A DNA stretch of 64,000 bases from an uncultured Anaerolineae bacterium (lineage in GTDB: Bacteria; Chloroflexota; Anaerolineae; J036; Brachytrichaceae), in assembly GCA_937927775.1 (NCBI GenBank), contig CALBEF010000031.1, positions 97,085 to 161,084 on the forward strand, given 5' to 3'. Below the pieces are notes generated by a model. It saw only the letters and a program-made list of their open reading frames with translations, did not search any database and was not told the DNA's origin. The translations under genes were made by a program, and so were the position numbers. This document shows, piece after piece, positions 8,126 through 18,209 of the stretch; position 1 is the stretch's first letter; each line of letters opens with the position of its first letter.

Positions 8126-9040
8126 ATGGCAACCGCACGAGAAATCCGGCGTCGCATCCGCAGCGTCAGGAATATCCGCCAGATCACCCGCGCGCTGGAA
8201 GCGGTCAGCGCCAGCAAAGTGCGCCGCGCCCAGGACGCCGTGCAAGGCACGCGGCCCTATGCCAGCAAGGCGCGCCAATTGCTGGCCGATGTGGCGGCGC
8301 TGGCCGGCGGCGAGACGCGCCATCCCCTGCTCACCCGGCGCGACGTTGTCAACAGCGCCTATATCCTGTTGATCACATCCGATCGTGGTCTGTGCGGCGC
8401 GTTCAACACCAACGTGGCGCGCGAAGCGTTTGACTTTGCGCGCGACTACGGCAAGCCGGTCAGTTACGTGACCATCGGGCGCAAAGGCCGGGACTTCCTG
8501 TACCGGCGCGGGCGAAAGATTGTCGCCGAGTTTGCCAATCTGCCGGCCCGCCCCAGCCTGCTCGACACCACTGCCGCCACCCGCACCCTCATTCAGGACT
8601 TCCTGGACGGCAAGTGCGACGAGGTCTACCTGGCCTACACCGAATTCCGCAGCATGGTGTCGCAGCGTCCGGTCATCCGCCGATTGCTGCCGCTGGCCGC
8701 CGAAGAGCTGGCTGGCGACCTGCCCAAAGGCGGTCCCCGCCCGGCGTATGAGTTCGAACCTGGCCCGGCCGAGATTCTAGACGGCCTGCTGCCCCGCCTG
8801 ACAGAAATGCAGGTCTACGTGGCTGTGCTGGAATCGCTGGCCAGCGAACACGCCGCGCGCATGGTCGCCATGCGCAACGCCACAGACAGCGCCAGCGATC
8901 TGATCTTCAGCCTCACCCTGAGCTACAACAAGGCGCGGCAGCAGGGCATCACCAACGAGCTGCTCGATATCGCGGGCGGCACCAGCGCGCTGGAGCAGGC
9001 CCTGAAAGAGGCCGCCGCAGCCAGCCGGTTGCGTGAATGA
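8126..9040 (+). CDS. atpG: F1F0 ATP synthase subunit gamma
   Basis: Central rotor stalk of F1, turning inside the alpha3beta3 ring. The 304-residue product starts with the typical coiled-coil N-terminus (REIRRRIRSVRNIRQITRAL) and KVRRAQ. It has the middle-domain signature ITSDRGLCGAFN and the C-terminal coiled coil (ASEHAARMVAMRNATDSA, RQQGITNELLDIAGG). Length and motif order are normal. The TGA overlaps the ATG of the following glycosyltransferase frame (ATGA at 9037-9040). A strong hairpin sits just after this stop, so transcription may end here and coupling may be only apparent. Confidence 0.97.
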   Translation: MATAREIRRRIRSVRNIRQITRALEAVSASKVRRAQDAVQGTRPYASKARQLLADVAALAGGETRHPLLTRRDVVNSAYILLITSDRGLCGAFNTNVAREAFDFARDYGKPVSYVTIGRKGRDFLYRRGRKIVAEFANLPARPSLLDTTAATRTLIQDFLDGKCDEVYLAYTEFRSMVSQRPVIRRLLPLAAEELAGDLPKGGPRPAYEFEPGPAEILDGLLPRLTEMQVYVAVLESLASEHAARMVAMRNATDSASDLIFSLTLSYNKARQQGITNELLDIAGGTSALEQALKEAAAASRLRE

Positions 9041-10797
9041 GCGCCGCGCGACAAAGGACGAGCGACACAGGGCGAGCGGCTGATTCAGCCGCTCGCCCTT
9101 TCCTTGAAAAGAAGCAGGGGGTTGTGAGCCTGCTTCACGCGGGCCTGCTTGCGGCCTGTGTAGCCCTCTTCTTGGCGACCGCGCTGCGCCAGCTTGATCT
9201 GCCTGGCCTGTACTACGATGAGGCGCTGGATCTCGCGCCGATGCTGGACATCCTGCGCGGCGCCCCAACGCCACTCTTGCGCGGCATCGGCGTGACCATC
9301 GGCGGATACACTTACCCGGTCATGCTCATGGACTACATGGGCAGCCTGAACGGGTATGTGACGCTGCCCTTCATGCTTGCGCTCGGGCCGGGCGTGGCGG
9401 CAGCCCGCCTGTCTCCCATTCTCTTCTCAGCCATCACGATCGTTCTGGCATATGCCATTGCGCGCGCCTGGTTCGGTCAAACGGCGGGGCTGTTCACGGC
9501 GCTGCTGCTGGCCGTCAGCCCGTCGTTTATCTGGTTCAGCCGGCAGGGCATCACCGTCACCTCGATCATGACGGTGTTTTCGCTGGGCAGTTGGTTGCTG
9601 CTCGACCGCTGGCAGCGCCTGGGGAATGACGGTCACTATCAGCGCGCAGCCGGCCACCCACGCCTGATATTGCTGGCCGCCGGCCTTCTGCTGGGTCTGG
9701 GGCTGTGGGCCAAGATCATCTTTCTGTGGTGGATCGCGCTGCTGGGTGTGATGGGGCTGGTGTGGATCGTCACGCGGCAACGCGCCGTCACACACGCAGT
9801 CACGCGCGCGCCTGGCGCAGCGCCCTGGGTTGCGTCCGGCTTTCTGATTGGCGCGGCGCCGTTCCTGTATTTCAATCTCGCCGGTCTGGCGCAGGGACAG
9901 ACGCCGGCGACATTCGATCTTCTGTTTCGTTCGCTGTTCGAGCCGACGCAATACGGCATCGACAACCGCAACCTGCTGGCCAATCTCGACAAGCGATTGC
10001 AGGACTTCGCCGTTTTTCTCAACGGCAGCTACTTTTGGTTTCTGGCGCCGGTTCCGTATGGCAATGTCTACGCGGTCCCGGCGTTCGTCGCGTCTGTCGT
10101 GGCCGGCTCGGCGCTGGCGTTTCGGCGCCGCGAGTGGCGCAAATGGCTGGCGTTGATTGCCTGCGTCGCGGCCTATCTTCCGATCAGCGCGTTCACCGTG
10201 TCTGATCTGTGGGCCACGCACTTCTTTCTGCTCTTTCCGCTGCCCCAGATGGCAGTGGCCGTGGCGGCAGTGTGGCTGGCGCAGGCTGTTGCGCGCAGAA
10301 TCACCCGCGCCGGCGGCGTGCGCTTTGCGCTCCTGAGCGGCGCGCTGGCGCTCGGTCTGGTTGCGCTGCCCCTGAGCCGAGACCTGTGGGTCAACCAGCA
10401 ATACCATGAGCAACTTGCGATCATGGGCGGGTCAGGCCGGTTTTCGGACGCAGTCTATAAACTGGCAGCGTATCTGGATGCGGAAGGCATTGCGCAGCCG
10501 GTGGCGCTCGACTGGGGTATCGAGAAGAACGTGCGTGTGCTCACCGGCGATCGCGTGCGGCCGGTGGAGCTGTTCGGATTTTCCGCAGAAGCTGACGACG
10601 CTTTTCTGCAGCGCGCGCAGGAGATGCTGGCCGACCGATCCCGCCGCTACATCGTGCTTTGGGATCAGTTTGCCGTTTATAATCGGCGGTTAGTGTTCAC
10701 GCAGATTGCAGAAAGCATGGGACGCGAAGTGGTCGAGACATTCATCGCGCACGAGCGGAGCGGGTTGCCCGTGTATGTTGTCCTGCAGGCGCGGTAA
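9037..10797 (+). CDS. GT39/PMT-like multi-pass membrane glycosyltransferase
   Basis: A 586-residue integral membrane protein with about a dozen hydrophobic segments and a C-terminal soluble part (about 470-586). The first extracytoplasmic loop contains YYDEALDLAP, resembling the acidic loop motif of GT39/PMT/ArnT-type enzymes that use polyprenyl-phosphate sugars to glycosylate proteins or lipids outside the membrane. The substrate is unknown. It interrupts the ATP synthase cluster between atpG and atpD. The start is ambiguous: the ATG at 9037 overlaps the atpG stop, but the first 28 codons contain a perfect hairpin (9070-9098). An in-frame GTG at 9124, preceded by GCAGGGG, would put the first membrane helix right at the N-terminus and may be the true start. 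Confidence 0.82.
   Translation: MSAARQRTSDTGRAADSAARPFLEKKQGVVSLLHAGLLAACVALFLATALRQLDLPGLYYDEALDLAPMLDILRGAPTPLLRGIGVTIGGYTYPVMLMDYMGSLNGYVTLPFMLALGPGVAAARLSPILFSAITIVLAYAIARAWFGQTAGLFTALLLAVSPSFIWFSRQGITVTSIMTVFSLGSWLLLDRWQRLGNDGHYQRAAGHPRLILLAAGLLLGLGLWAKIIFLWWIALLGVMGLVWIVTRQRAVTHAVTRAPGAAPWVASGFLIGAAPFLYFNLAGLAQGQTPATFDLLFRSLFEPTQYGIDNRNLLANLDKRLQDFAVFLNGSYFWFLAPVPYGNVYAVPAFVASVVAGSALAFRRREWRKWLALIACVAAYLPISAFTVSDLWATHFFLLFPLPQMAVAVAAVWLAQAVARRITRAGGVRFALLSGALALGLVALPLSRDLWVNQQYHEQLAIMGGSGRFSDAVYKLAAYLDAEGIAQPVALDWGIEKNVRVLTGDRVRPVELFGFSAEADDAFLQRAQEMLADRSRRYIVLWDQFAVYNRRLVFTQIAESMGREVVETFIAHERSGLPVYVVLQAR
9070..9101 (+). terminator. Perfect hairpin after atpG
   Basis: A 12-bp perfect stem (9070-9081 with 9087-9098; a 13th pair closes the loop to ATT) is followed by only three T residues. 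It lies 30 bases past the atpG stop and may end or slow the atpAG transcript. It falls inside the N-terminal codons of the next frame if that starts at 9037. Confidence 0.5.
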
Positions 10798-10819
10798 CAA
10801 CGCGGGACTGAACTTCTGA

Positions 10820-12346
<1,527 letters not shown>

Positions 12347-12349
12347 GGG

Positions 12350-12389
12350 ATTGAGTCATTGGGTGATTGAGTCATTGAGTCATTGACTC
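12350..12389. repeat. 8-bp tandem repeat between atpD and atpC
   Basis: Five consecutive 8-bp units: ATTGAGTC, ATTGGGTG, ATTGAGTC, ATTGAGTC, ATTGACTC. The last two units also form a hairpin (ATTGAGTC / GACTCAAT, loop ATT). It lies in the transcribed spacer, three bases after the atpD stop. Confidence 0.85.
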
Positions 12390-12412
12390 AATCGCCAAGT
12401 GGGCAGGTTCTG

Positions 12413-12841
12413 ATGCCACTGAATCTGGAAATCGTAACGGGCGAGCGCGAAGTCTTCAAGGGCGACGTGGACATGATCAATGTGCCCGGCGGCGACGGCG
12501 ATATGGGCATCCTGCCCAAACACGCGCCGGTGCTGTCCACCCTCAAGCCGGGGGTGTTGCGGGTCAGGATCGGCAACGATCAGCAGGAGTTTGCCATTGG
12601 CGGCGGCTTCATCAACATCCTGGGCGATCACGTCATCATTCTGGCGGACAGCGCCGAGCGCGCCGACGAGATCGACATTGCGCGCGCAGAGGCGGCCCGG
12701 CTGCGCGCCGAGGAAATGCTCAGGAATCCGCCCGAAAATAAAGAGGACTTGTTCCGGCTGGAAGCTGCGTTGCGCAAGAGCGAGGCGCGCCTGAAAGCAG
12801 CCAGTCGCCGGTCAACACGGCGGACGGAGTTGCCAACTTAG
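12413..12841 (+). CDS. atpC: F1F0 ATP synthase subunit epsilon
   Basis: Subunit of the central stalk that couples gamma to the c-ring and can inhibit ATP hydrolysis. The 142-residue product has the beta-sandwich N-domain (PLNLEIVTGEREVFKGDVDM, GDMGILPKHAPVLSTLKPG, FAIGGGFINILGDHVIILAD) and a C-terminal two-helix region (about 90-142) rich in Arg, Ala and Glu. The ATG at 12413, after GGGCAGG, gives the standard N-terminus; the frame is open 30 bases further upstream into the repeat. It ends the split atp cluster, and mreB follows after 73 bp. Confidence 0.95.
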   Translation: MPLNLEIVTGEREVFKGDVDMINVPGGDGDMGILPKHAPVLSTLKPGVLRVRIGNDQQEFAIGGGFINILGDHVIILADSAERADEIDIARAEAARLRAEEMLRNPPENKEDLFRLEAALRKSEARLKAASRRSTRRTELPT

Positions 12842-12914
12842 CAGGATGATTGAACCGGGCGCCGGAATCTGGCCGACGCCTGGATGACCATTCATTGAGA
12901 ACACGGCGCTGACG

Positions 12915-13922
12915 ATGAGCTTCATGAGAGCGGAAGTCGGGATTGATCTGGGCACGGTGCACGTGGTCATCTATCTGCGTGGCAAGGGCATCGTGATCCA
13001 GGAACCCTCGATCGTCGCCATGATCAGCCGCGAAGAAAAGATCGTGGAGGTCGGCGAAGCGGCGCGGCAGATGTATGGCCGCACCCCGGACGAGATCGAG
13101 GTGGCCCGGCCCGTGCGCGATGGTGTCATTGCCGATTACCAGGTGACTCAGCGTATGCTGGGCTACTTCGTGGCGCGGGTGAAGGGGCTGAAGTTTCTCC
13201 CGCCGCGCATCGTGATCGGGGTGCCGTATGGCGTGACGAGCGTCGAGCGCCGGGCCGTGCGCGAAGCGGCCATCGAGGCCGGCGGCGGCGAGGTCTATCT
13301 GTTGCGCGAGCCGCTGGCAGCCGCGCTGGGCGCCGGCCTGCCGGTTGACACCGCTACCGGCAATCTGGTGCTCGATCTCGGCGGCGGCACCGCCGAAGCT
13401 GCCGTGGTGTCGATGAACGGTATCGTGGTCGCCAACTCGGTGCGCGTCGGCGGCATCAAACTGGATGAGGCCATCCAGAACTTTGTCCGCCGCAAGTACA
13501 ACCTGGCCATCGGCGAACCGACCGCTGAGGACATCAAGATCCAGATCGGCAGCGCCATGCCCCTCGAGGACGAGTTGATCATGCAGGTGCAGGGGCGCGA
13601 TCAGGTGACCGGCCTGCCGCGCACGATCGAACTCACGTCCACCGAGATCACCGAGGCATTGCAGGAGCCGCTGTCTCAGATTGCGGCGTGCGTGCGCTCG
13701 GTGCTCGAACGGACGCCGCCTGAGCTGGCTTCGGATATCATCGATCGCGGCATGGCCATGACCGGCGGCACAGCCCTGTTGCGCAAGCTGGACGAGTACA
13801 TGTCGCGCGAGGTCGGCGTGCCGGCCTATGTCGCCGACGCGCCCATGGCGTGTGTGGCGCTCGGCACCGGCCGCGCCCTCGAGAACATCGAGGTGCTCAA
13901 GCGCACGGAACCGATGGCGTGA
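12915..13922 (+). CDS. mreB: Rod-shape actin homologue MreB/Mbl
   Basis: Bacterial actin that forms membrane-associated filaments guiding cell-wall synthesis. The 335-residue product has the actin-fold phosphate and connect motifs: [17 protein letters not shown] at the N-terminus, [16 protein letters not shown] in the middle and [17 protein letters not shown] near the C-terminus. Length is normal for MreB. No mreC, mreD, pbp2 or rodA follows. Instead maf starts at a GTG overlapping the mreB stop by four bases (GTGA), so the two are translationally coupled. maf next to mre genes is a known arrangement in bacteria. Confidence 0.94.
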   Translation: MSFMRAEVGIDLGTVHVVIYLRGKGIVIQEPSIVAMISREEKIVEVGEAARQMYGRTPDEIEVARPVRDGVIADYQVTQRMLGYFVARVKGLKFLPPRIVIGVPYGVTSVERRAVREAAIEAGGGEVYLLREPLAAALGAGLPVDTATGNLVLDLGGGTAEAAVVSMNGIVVANSVRVGGIKLDEAIQNFVRRKYNLAIGEPTAEDIKIQIGSAMPLEDELIMQVQGRDQVTGLPRTIELTSTEITEALQEPLSQIAACVRSVLERTPPELASDIIDRGMAMTGGTALLRKLDEYMSREVGVPAYVADAPMACVALGTGRALENIEVLKRTEPMA

Positions 13923-14533
13923 TTCTCGCCTCTGCTTCTCCCCGCCGGCGCGAGTTGCTGGCCGCCCTGGGTGTCGCGTTCGACACCCGCCCCTCTGATG
14001 TCGATGAGACGCCGCTGCCCGGCGAGACGCCCCTCGACACGCAGCACCGCATCACGCTCCTCAAGGCCCGCGCGGCCAACTCGGATCGCGACATCGTCAT
14101 CGCGGCGGACACAACGGTGTTGCTGGACGGGGACATGCTGAACAAGCCGGCCGACGCCGACGAGGCGCGGCGCATGTTGCGGCGCTTGCGCGGCCGCGCC
14201 CACGAGGTGCAGTCGTGCGTGGTCGTCAAGCGCGGCGCGCAGGAAACGATGCAGATCGTGTCATCGCTGGTGGTGATGCGCGACTACACGGACGAGGAGA
14301 TCGAAGCCTACATTGCCAGCGGCGACCCCTTTGATAAAGCCGGCGCGTACGCGGTGCAGCACCCCGGTTTTCATCCCGTGGCGGAAATTCGCGGCTGTCC
14401 GCTGAACGTCATCGGGCTGCCGCTGTGCGCCCTGCGCAGACAACTGCCGCACTTGCCCGATCCATCGCCAGTGTGCCTGAGGATATCCGGGCGCGCGTGT
14501 CTGGAAAATCAGTCGCGCCGGGGCGCAGCTTAG
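13919..14533 (+). CDS. maf: Maf-family nucleoside triphosphate pyrophosphatase
   Basis: Maf proteins hydrolyse non-canonical or regular nucleoside triphosphates (dTTP/UTP or m7GTP types) to monophosphates and are linked to division arrest. The 204-residue product starts right at the family signature [18 protein letters not shown] and carries [11 protein letters not shown] with the catalytic Asp, [18 protein letters not shown], and [12 protein letters not shown]. The GTG at 13919 places the signature at residues 1-18, as in homologues; earlier in-frame starts would lie inside mreB. The last 25 or so residues after LCALRRQLP are less conserved. Confidence 0.93.
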   Translation: MILASASPRRRELLAALGVAFDTRPSDVDETPLPGETPLDTQHRITLLKARAANSDRDIVIAADTTVLLDGDMLNKPADADEARRMLRRLRGRAHEVQSCVVVKRGAQETMQIVSSLVVMRDYTDEEIEAYIASGDPFDKAGAYAVQHPGFHPVAEIRGCPLNVIGLPLCALRRQLPHLPDPSPVCLRISGRACLENQSRRGAA

Positions 14534-14538
14534 GTTAC

Positions 14539-14558
14539 GCCTGCTCTGTGGAGCGGGC
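14539..14558. terminator. Short hairpin between convergent maf and a small membrane-protein gene
   Basis: An 8-bp stem (14539-14546 with 14551-14558, one G-U) with a 4-nt loop sits exactly in the 27-bp gap between two convergent genes. No T-run follows on either strand, so termination is only suggested by position. Confidence 0.35.
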
Positions 14559-14560
14559 AC

Positions 14561-14827
14561 TTACTGCGCGTCAGCTTTTGGGGCTGCGTCTGTTTGCTGA
14601 GCTTGCGCCGGCGTCTCCGGCTCTTCCTCGTTCGACTCCCACCCGATGATCCACACGCACAGGCCGGCCAGCCCGATCGTGGCCAGAATGAGGAACAACC
14701 ATTGGTTCCACAGCAGGCCCACATCGCGCGCGGCAATGATCAGGACGATCACCATGCCGATCGCCAGCAGAATCCATGCCGCCAGTTTTGGATGTTGGCT
14801 TGCCCATGACTTCAATTTCGACAGCAT
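14561..14827 (-). CDS. Small two-helix membrane protein, unknown function
   Basis: An 88-residue protein with two predicted membrane helices (about residues 15-33 and 40-60) and a charged, Glu/Pro/Gln-rich C-terminal tail. The ATG at 14827 was chosen because upstream residues in the open frame are low-complexity Cys/Arg/Ser and not protein-like. It lies 67 bp downstream of the site-2 protease on the same strand, separated by heptamer repeats, so they may share a transcript. I do not recognise a family. Confidence 0.65.
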   Translation of the reverse strand: MLSKLKSWASQHPKLAAWILLAIGMVIVLIIAARDVGLLWNQWLFLILATIGLAGLCVWIIGWESNEEEPETPAQAQQTDAAPKADAQ

Positions 14828-14860
14828 GAGCGGGATTGTACTCCAGACATCAGACGACAG

Positions 14861-14895
14861 GCTGTCTGTTATCTGTGCTCTGTAATCTGCAATCT
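14861..14895. repeat. 7-bp tandem repeats after the site-2 protease gene
   Basis: Five consecutive heptamers fitting GNNATCT or nearly so: GCTGTCT, GTTATCT, GTGCTCT, GTAATCT, GCAATCT. The last base overlaps the protease stop codon. Confidence 0.75.
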
Positions 14896-16001
14896 CAGAA
14901 GGGCGTGGCCGAGAAAAGTGACAGGAACAGCATCGCCGTGGCGAGGAAGGCAAGATTGCGGCGCAGATCCAGAGGGGTGATGTCGTTCATCGGCGCCGGG
15001 TGGCGCATGCCGCTGAGCAGCGCAAAGCCGATCCACACGAACCAGGTGGGCGACGACACAATACCCAGCACGGCCATGATCGCGATGGTCGCATATCCGA
15101 TCCAGCGCGCCCACCGGCGGCCCAGCGCGGCGTAGGCAATGTGGCTTCCATCGAGCTGGCCGATGGGCAACAGGTTGATGGCGGTGATGATCAGACCGAA
15201 GCGCGCGGCCAGCAGCGCCGGATTGAGCAGGATGCCACTGGTTGCCGCGTCCGGCAGGAAGATGGCAATCAGCAGATGCATCAACATCGAGCGGGTCGGA
15301 GGCGCTGGCGAATCGGTGACAACGCTCATGACCAGGCCGGCGACAAACAGCGGGATCGCAACGATCAGCCCCGCGATCGGCCCGCCTACCCCCACGTCGA
15401 ACAAGGCGCGCTTGTTTTCGACCGGCCCGCGCAACTGAATGAATGCGCCGAATGTCCCCAGGCCGAACGGCACGGGAATGAAAAACGGCAATGTCACCAG
15501 CAAACCATGTCGGCGGGCCTGGATGTAGTGCCCCAGTTCGTGCGCGCCCAGGATCAGCAACAACGTCGCGGCAAAGGGAACGCCATAAGAGAGAATGCTC
15601 TCGATGGACAGCGATTCGTCGCCGGCAAGCAGGCTGGCATACCGGCCGCCGGCGAACACAGTCGTAGCGATGGTGGCCGCCAGCAGCCCCAGATTGACCC
15701 ATGGGCGTTGAGCAAACGTAGATTGCAACCTGCCCCGAATGGCGACGATGATCTGCCGCTCCCCAGAGTCGTTTTCGCGCAACAGCGGCACGTATCCCAG
15801 TTCGACGAAATGCGCCTTGAGTTTGCTGAAAGCCTCCTCGGCTTCGACGCGCAATCGGCCGGTGAATGTGATGGCGCGGCCCTCCTCCATCTGCTGATCT
15901 TCGACAGACATGATATCGATGACTCGCGCCCGCAATGCGCTGAGTTCGTCTACCCGGATCGTTGGCCCTGTCTCGCGGGCCGGCTGAACGTTCGTCTCCA
16001 T
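14895..16001 (-). CDS. Site-2-protease-type membrane zinc metallopeptidase (M50)
   Basis: An intramembrane zinc protease of 368 residues. A soluble N-terminal domain (about 1-90) is followed by about seven membrane segments. The zinc site HELGH is at about residues 154-158 (ILGAHELGHYIQARRHGL), and the third ligand motif (INLLPIGQLDGSH) is at about 283-295, the order of the M50 family. It is close to the plant EGY / bacterial large S2P group, which has the extra N-terminal domain. Family members cleave membrane-bound anti-sigma factors or other transmembrane substrates, but no candidate substrate gene is adjacent. It is divergent from citrate synthase across 211 bp. Confidence 0.93.
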   Translation of the reverse strand: METNVQPARETGPTIRVDELSALRARVIDIMSVEDQQMEEGRAITFTGRLRVEAEEAFSKLKAHFVELGYVPLLRENDSGERQIIVAIRGRLQSTFAQRPWVNLGLLAATIATTVFAGGRYASLLAGDESLSIESILSYGVPFAATLLLILGAHELGHYIQARRHGLLVTLPFFIPVPFGLGTFGAFIQLRGPVENKRALFDVGVGGPIAGLIVAIPLFVAGLVMSVVTDSPAPPTRSMLMHLLIAIFLPDAATSGILLNPALLAARFGLIITAINLLPIGQLDGSHIAYAALGRRWARWIGYATIAIMAVLGIVSSPTWFVWIGFALLSGMRHPAPMNDITPLDLRRNLAFLATAMLFLSLFSATPF

Positions 16002-16212
16002 TCGTTTTCCTGTTCGATTGTGCTGGTTGCCGGGTCAGCGCAATGGATACCTTCAAGCAAGGGGAGCAATCTGCCACGCGCAACAACTCGACTATATTAC
16101 CAGTTGCCCGCTCGGACATCATTTCGTCTGATGCGGCAATCAATCATCGCTTCGAGAAGCAGGGCGCAGATGGGGCAATCATTGTCGTATCGCGGCGCCG
16201 AGGCATTTCAAC

Positions 16213-17334
16213 ATGCAGGATGAACTGACCACAATAGCCGGTCACACGCAGCTCAGCAGTGTGGACGGGCTGGCCGGCCGGCTGGCCATTCGCGGCTACC
16301 CGATCGAGGAACTGGCCGGGCGCGTTGCCTATGAGGAGGCCGCGTATCTGCTCTGGCATGGCGAGCTGCCGGATGCGCCGGCGCTGTCCGCGTTCGCCGG
16401 CGCGCTGGCGTCGCGGCGCGCGTTGCATCCCGCCAGTCTGGAGCTGTTGAGGGCTTGCGCTGCCGAGCGCGTAGCGCCCATGGATGCGATTGGCATGGCT
16501 GCCGGCACGCTGGGATTGGGCCTTGCGCCAGATGACGCGCCCATGACCCTTGTGGCCCGTTTCCCAACGCTGGTCGCGGCGTATTGGCGATTGTTGAACG
16601 GCCATGATCCGATCGCCCCGCGCGCCGATCTGGGTCACACTGCCAACTATCTCTACATGCTGGATGGGCAACTACCGAACGCCGGGCGCGTGAAGGCGGT
16701 CGAAACGTATCTCGTCACACTGATCGATCACGGCATCAGCGCGTCCACATTCGCGGCGCGGGTCATCATATCCACGCAATCGGATGTGATCGCGGCGGTG
16801 GCCGGCGCCATAGGCGCGTTGAAGGGGCCGCTGCATGGCGGCGCGCCGGGACCAACATTGCGCATGGTGCTGGAGATTGGCAGCCCTGATCGTGTCGAAT
16901 TCTGTTTGCGCGACAGGCTGGCGCGCGGCGAGCGGCTGATGGGCTTCGGCCACCGCGACTACAAAGTGCGCGATCCGCGCTGCGGCGTGCTGGCAGCGGC
17001 AGCGGAAGCGGTGTATCAGGCGGAGGGGGACATGGCGACGTATGCGCTGGCGCGCCAGGTGGAGGAAGTGGCCGTGCGGCTGCTGGCGGAACACAAGCCG
17101 GGGCGCCGGCTGTGCGCGAATGTGGAGTTCTACGCCAGTCTGCTCATGCACGGCGCCGGCCTGCCGGCCGAGTTGTTCACGCCCACGTTTGCCGTCGCGC
17201 GCGCAGCCGGCTGGGTGGCGCACTGCCTGGAACAGCAACGCGCCAATCGTATGCTGCAACCGCAGACGGTGTACACGGGGCCGCTGGGCCGGCGCTGGGT
17301 TCCGATTGAGCAGAGGTTGCCAAAGGCGGGGTAG
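16213..17334 (+). CDS. Citrate synthase / 2-methylcitrate synthase family
   Basis: Condenses oxaloacetate with acetyl-CoA (or propionyl-CoA) at the entry of the TCA or methylcitrate cycle. The 373-residue length fits the short Gram-positive/archaeal type. Seen: [20 protein letters not shown], the His-containing [12 protein letters not shown] and [13 protein letters not shown]. The block that usually reads NVDFYS reads NVEFYAS here, so the catalytic Asp position holds Glu; I believe some citrate synthase-like subfamilies carry this. Substrate preference cannot be decided. The methyltransferase gene follows after 7 bp, suggesting co-transcription. Confidence 0.9.
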   Translation: MQDELTTIAGHTQLSSVDGLAGRLAIRGYPIEELAGRVAYEEAAYLLWHGELPDAPALSAFAGALASRRALHPASLELLRACAAERVAPMDAIGMAAGTLGLGLAPDDAPMTLVARFPTLVAAYWRLLNGHDPIAPRADLGHTANYLYMLDGQLPNAGRVKAVETYLVTLIDHGISASTFAARVIISTQSDVIAAVAGAIGALKGPLHGGAPGPTLRMVLEIGSPDRVEFCLRDRLARGERLMGFGHRDYKVRDPRCGVLAAAAEAVYQAEGDMATYALARQVEEVAVRLLAEHKPGRRLCANVEFYASLLMHGAGLPAELFTPTFAVARAAGWVAHCLEQQRANRMLQPQTVYTGPLGRRWVPIEQRLPKAG

Positions 17335-17341
17335 CGTTGCC

Positions 17342-18202
17342 ATGCTTATTGCCCTCTCCTTTGTCCAGGCCCGTCGGGCGCTCGCGGCTCGCCGATCCGG
17401 GCGATCCCGTGTGGCGCTGTCGCTCGACCTCGGCCTCAGCGTCGTTGAAGTCGAGATGGATGAGGCCGGCCTCATATTGCCCGGCGGAGCGCATGTCACG
17501 TGGGCGCGCCTCGAAGAGGTTGCCGCCGCCGAATCGAGTTGCTTCAGGGTGGAAGCTGACGGGGGCATTCGCAAGATTCAAACCTTCTCCCCGTTGACTC
17601 AGCGCCACTACAGCCTGTACCCGACTGCCGGCGCGCCTGCCATGCTTGTGTCCGGTCTGCCGATGCATCGCATCAAGGACACCGAGCCGCAACGCGACGC
17701 GCTCAGCAAGATCAGGGCTGCCGGCCTGTCGCAGGGCGGCGCGGAGTGGCGCGTGCTGGACACCTGCACCGGCCTGGGCTACACCGCCATCGAGGCGGCC
17801 AAAACAGCCGGCGAAGTGGTGACGATCGAACTGGACCCCGCCGCGCAGGAAATCGCCCGCCAGAATCCGTGGTCATGGCGCTTGTTCGCAGCCGCCAATA
17901 TCCGCCAGATCATCGGCGACAGCGCCGAGGTCATCGCACAATTCGAAGCGGCGTCCTTCGCGCGGATCATCCATGATCCGCCCACTTTTGCCCTGGCCGG
18001 CGATTTGTACTCCAGCGCGTTCTATCACGAGATGTGGCGCGTGCTTCGGCTGGGCGGGCGGGTGTTTCATTACATCGGCGACCTGGACAGCAAGTCGGGC
18101 AACCGTGTGGCGCGCGGCGTGGTGGAACGTTTGCAACAGGCCGGCTTCGCGCGCGTCCTGCCGCGCAACGAGGCGTTCGGCGTGGTGGCGATCAAAGAAT
18201 AA
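17342..18202 (+). CDS. Predicted class I SAM-dependent methyltransferase (archaeal-like)
   Basis: A 286-residue protein with an N-terminal region of unknown fold (about 1-125) and a Rossmann methyltransferase domain. Motif I is [16 protein letters not shown], the acidic end of strand 2 is [14 protein letters not shown], and the motif IV region is [12 protein letters not shown], whose DPP resembles base- or amine-methylating enzymes. The overall pattern resembles the predicted archaeal methyltransferase family of COG2521. The substrate is unknown. The ATG at 17342 lies 7 bp after citrate synthase. It converges on the mevalonate-type decarboxylase with a 7-bp gap. Confidence 0.82.
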   Translation: MLIALSFVQARRALAARRSGRSRVALSLDLGLSVVEVEMDEAGLILPGGAHVTWARLEEVAAAESSCFRVEADGGIRKIQTFSPLTQRHYSLYPTAGAPAMLVSGLPMHRIKDTEPQRDALSKIRAAGLSQGGAEWRVLDTCTGLGYTAIEAAKTAGEVVTIELDPAAQEIARQNPWSWRLFAAANIRQIIGDSAEVIAQFEAASFARIIHDPPTFALAGDLYSSAFYHEMWRVLRLGGRVFHYIGDLDSKSGNRVARGVVERLQQAGFARVLPRNEAFGVVAIKE

Positions 18203-18209
18203 ATAAACG

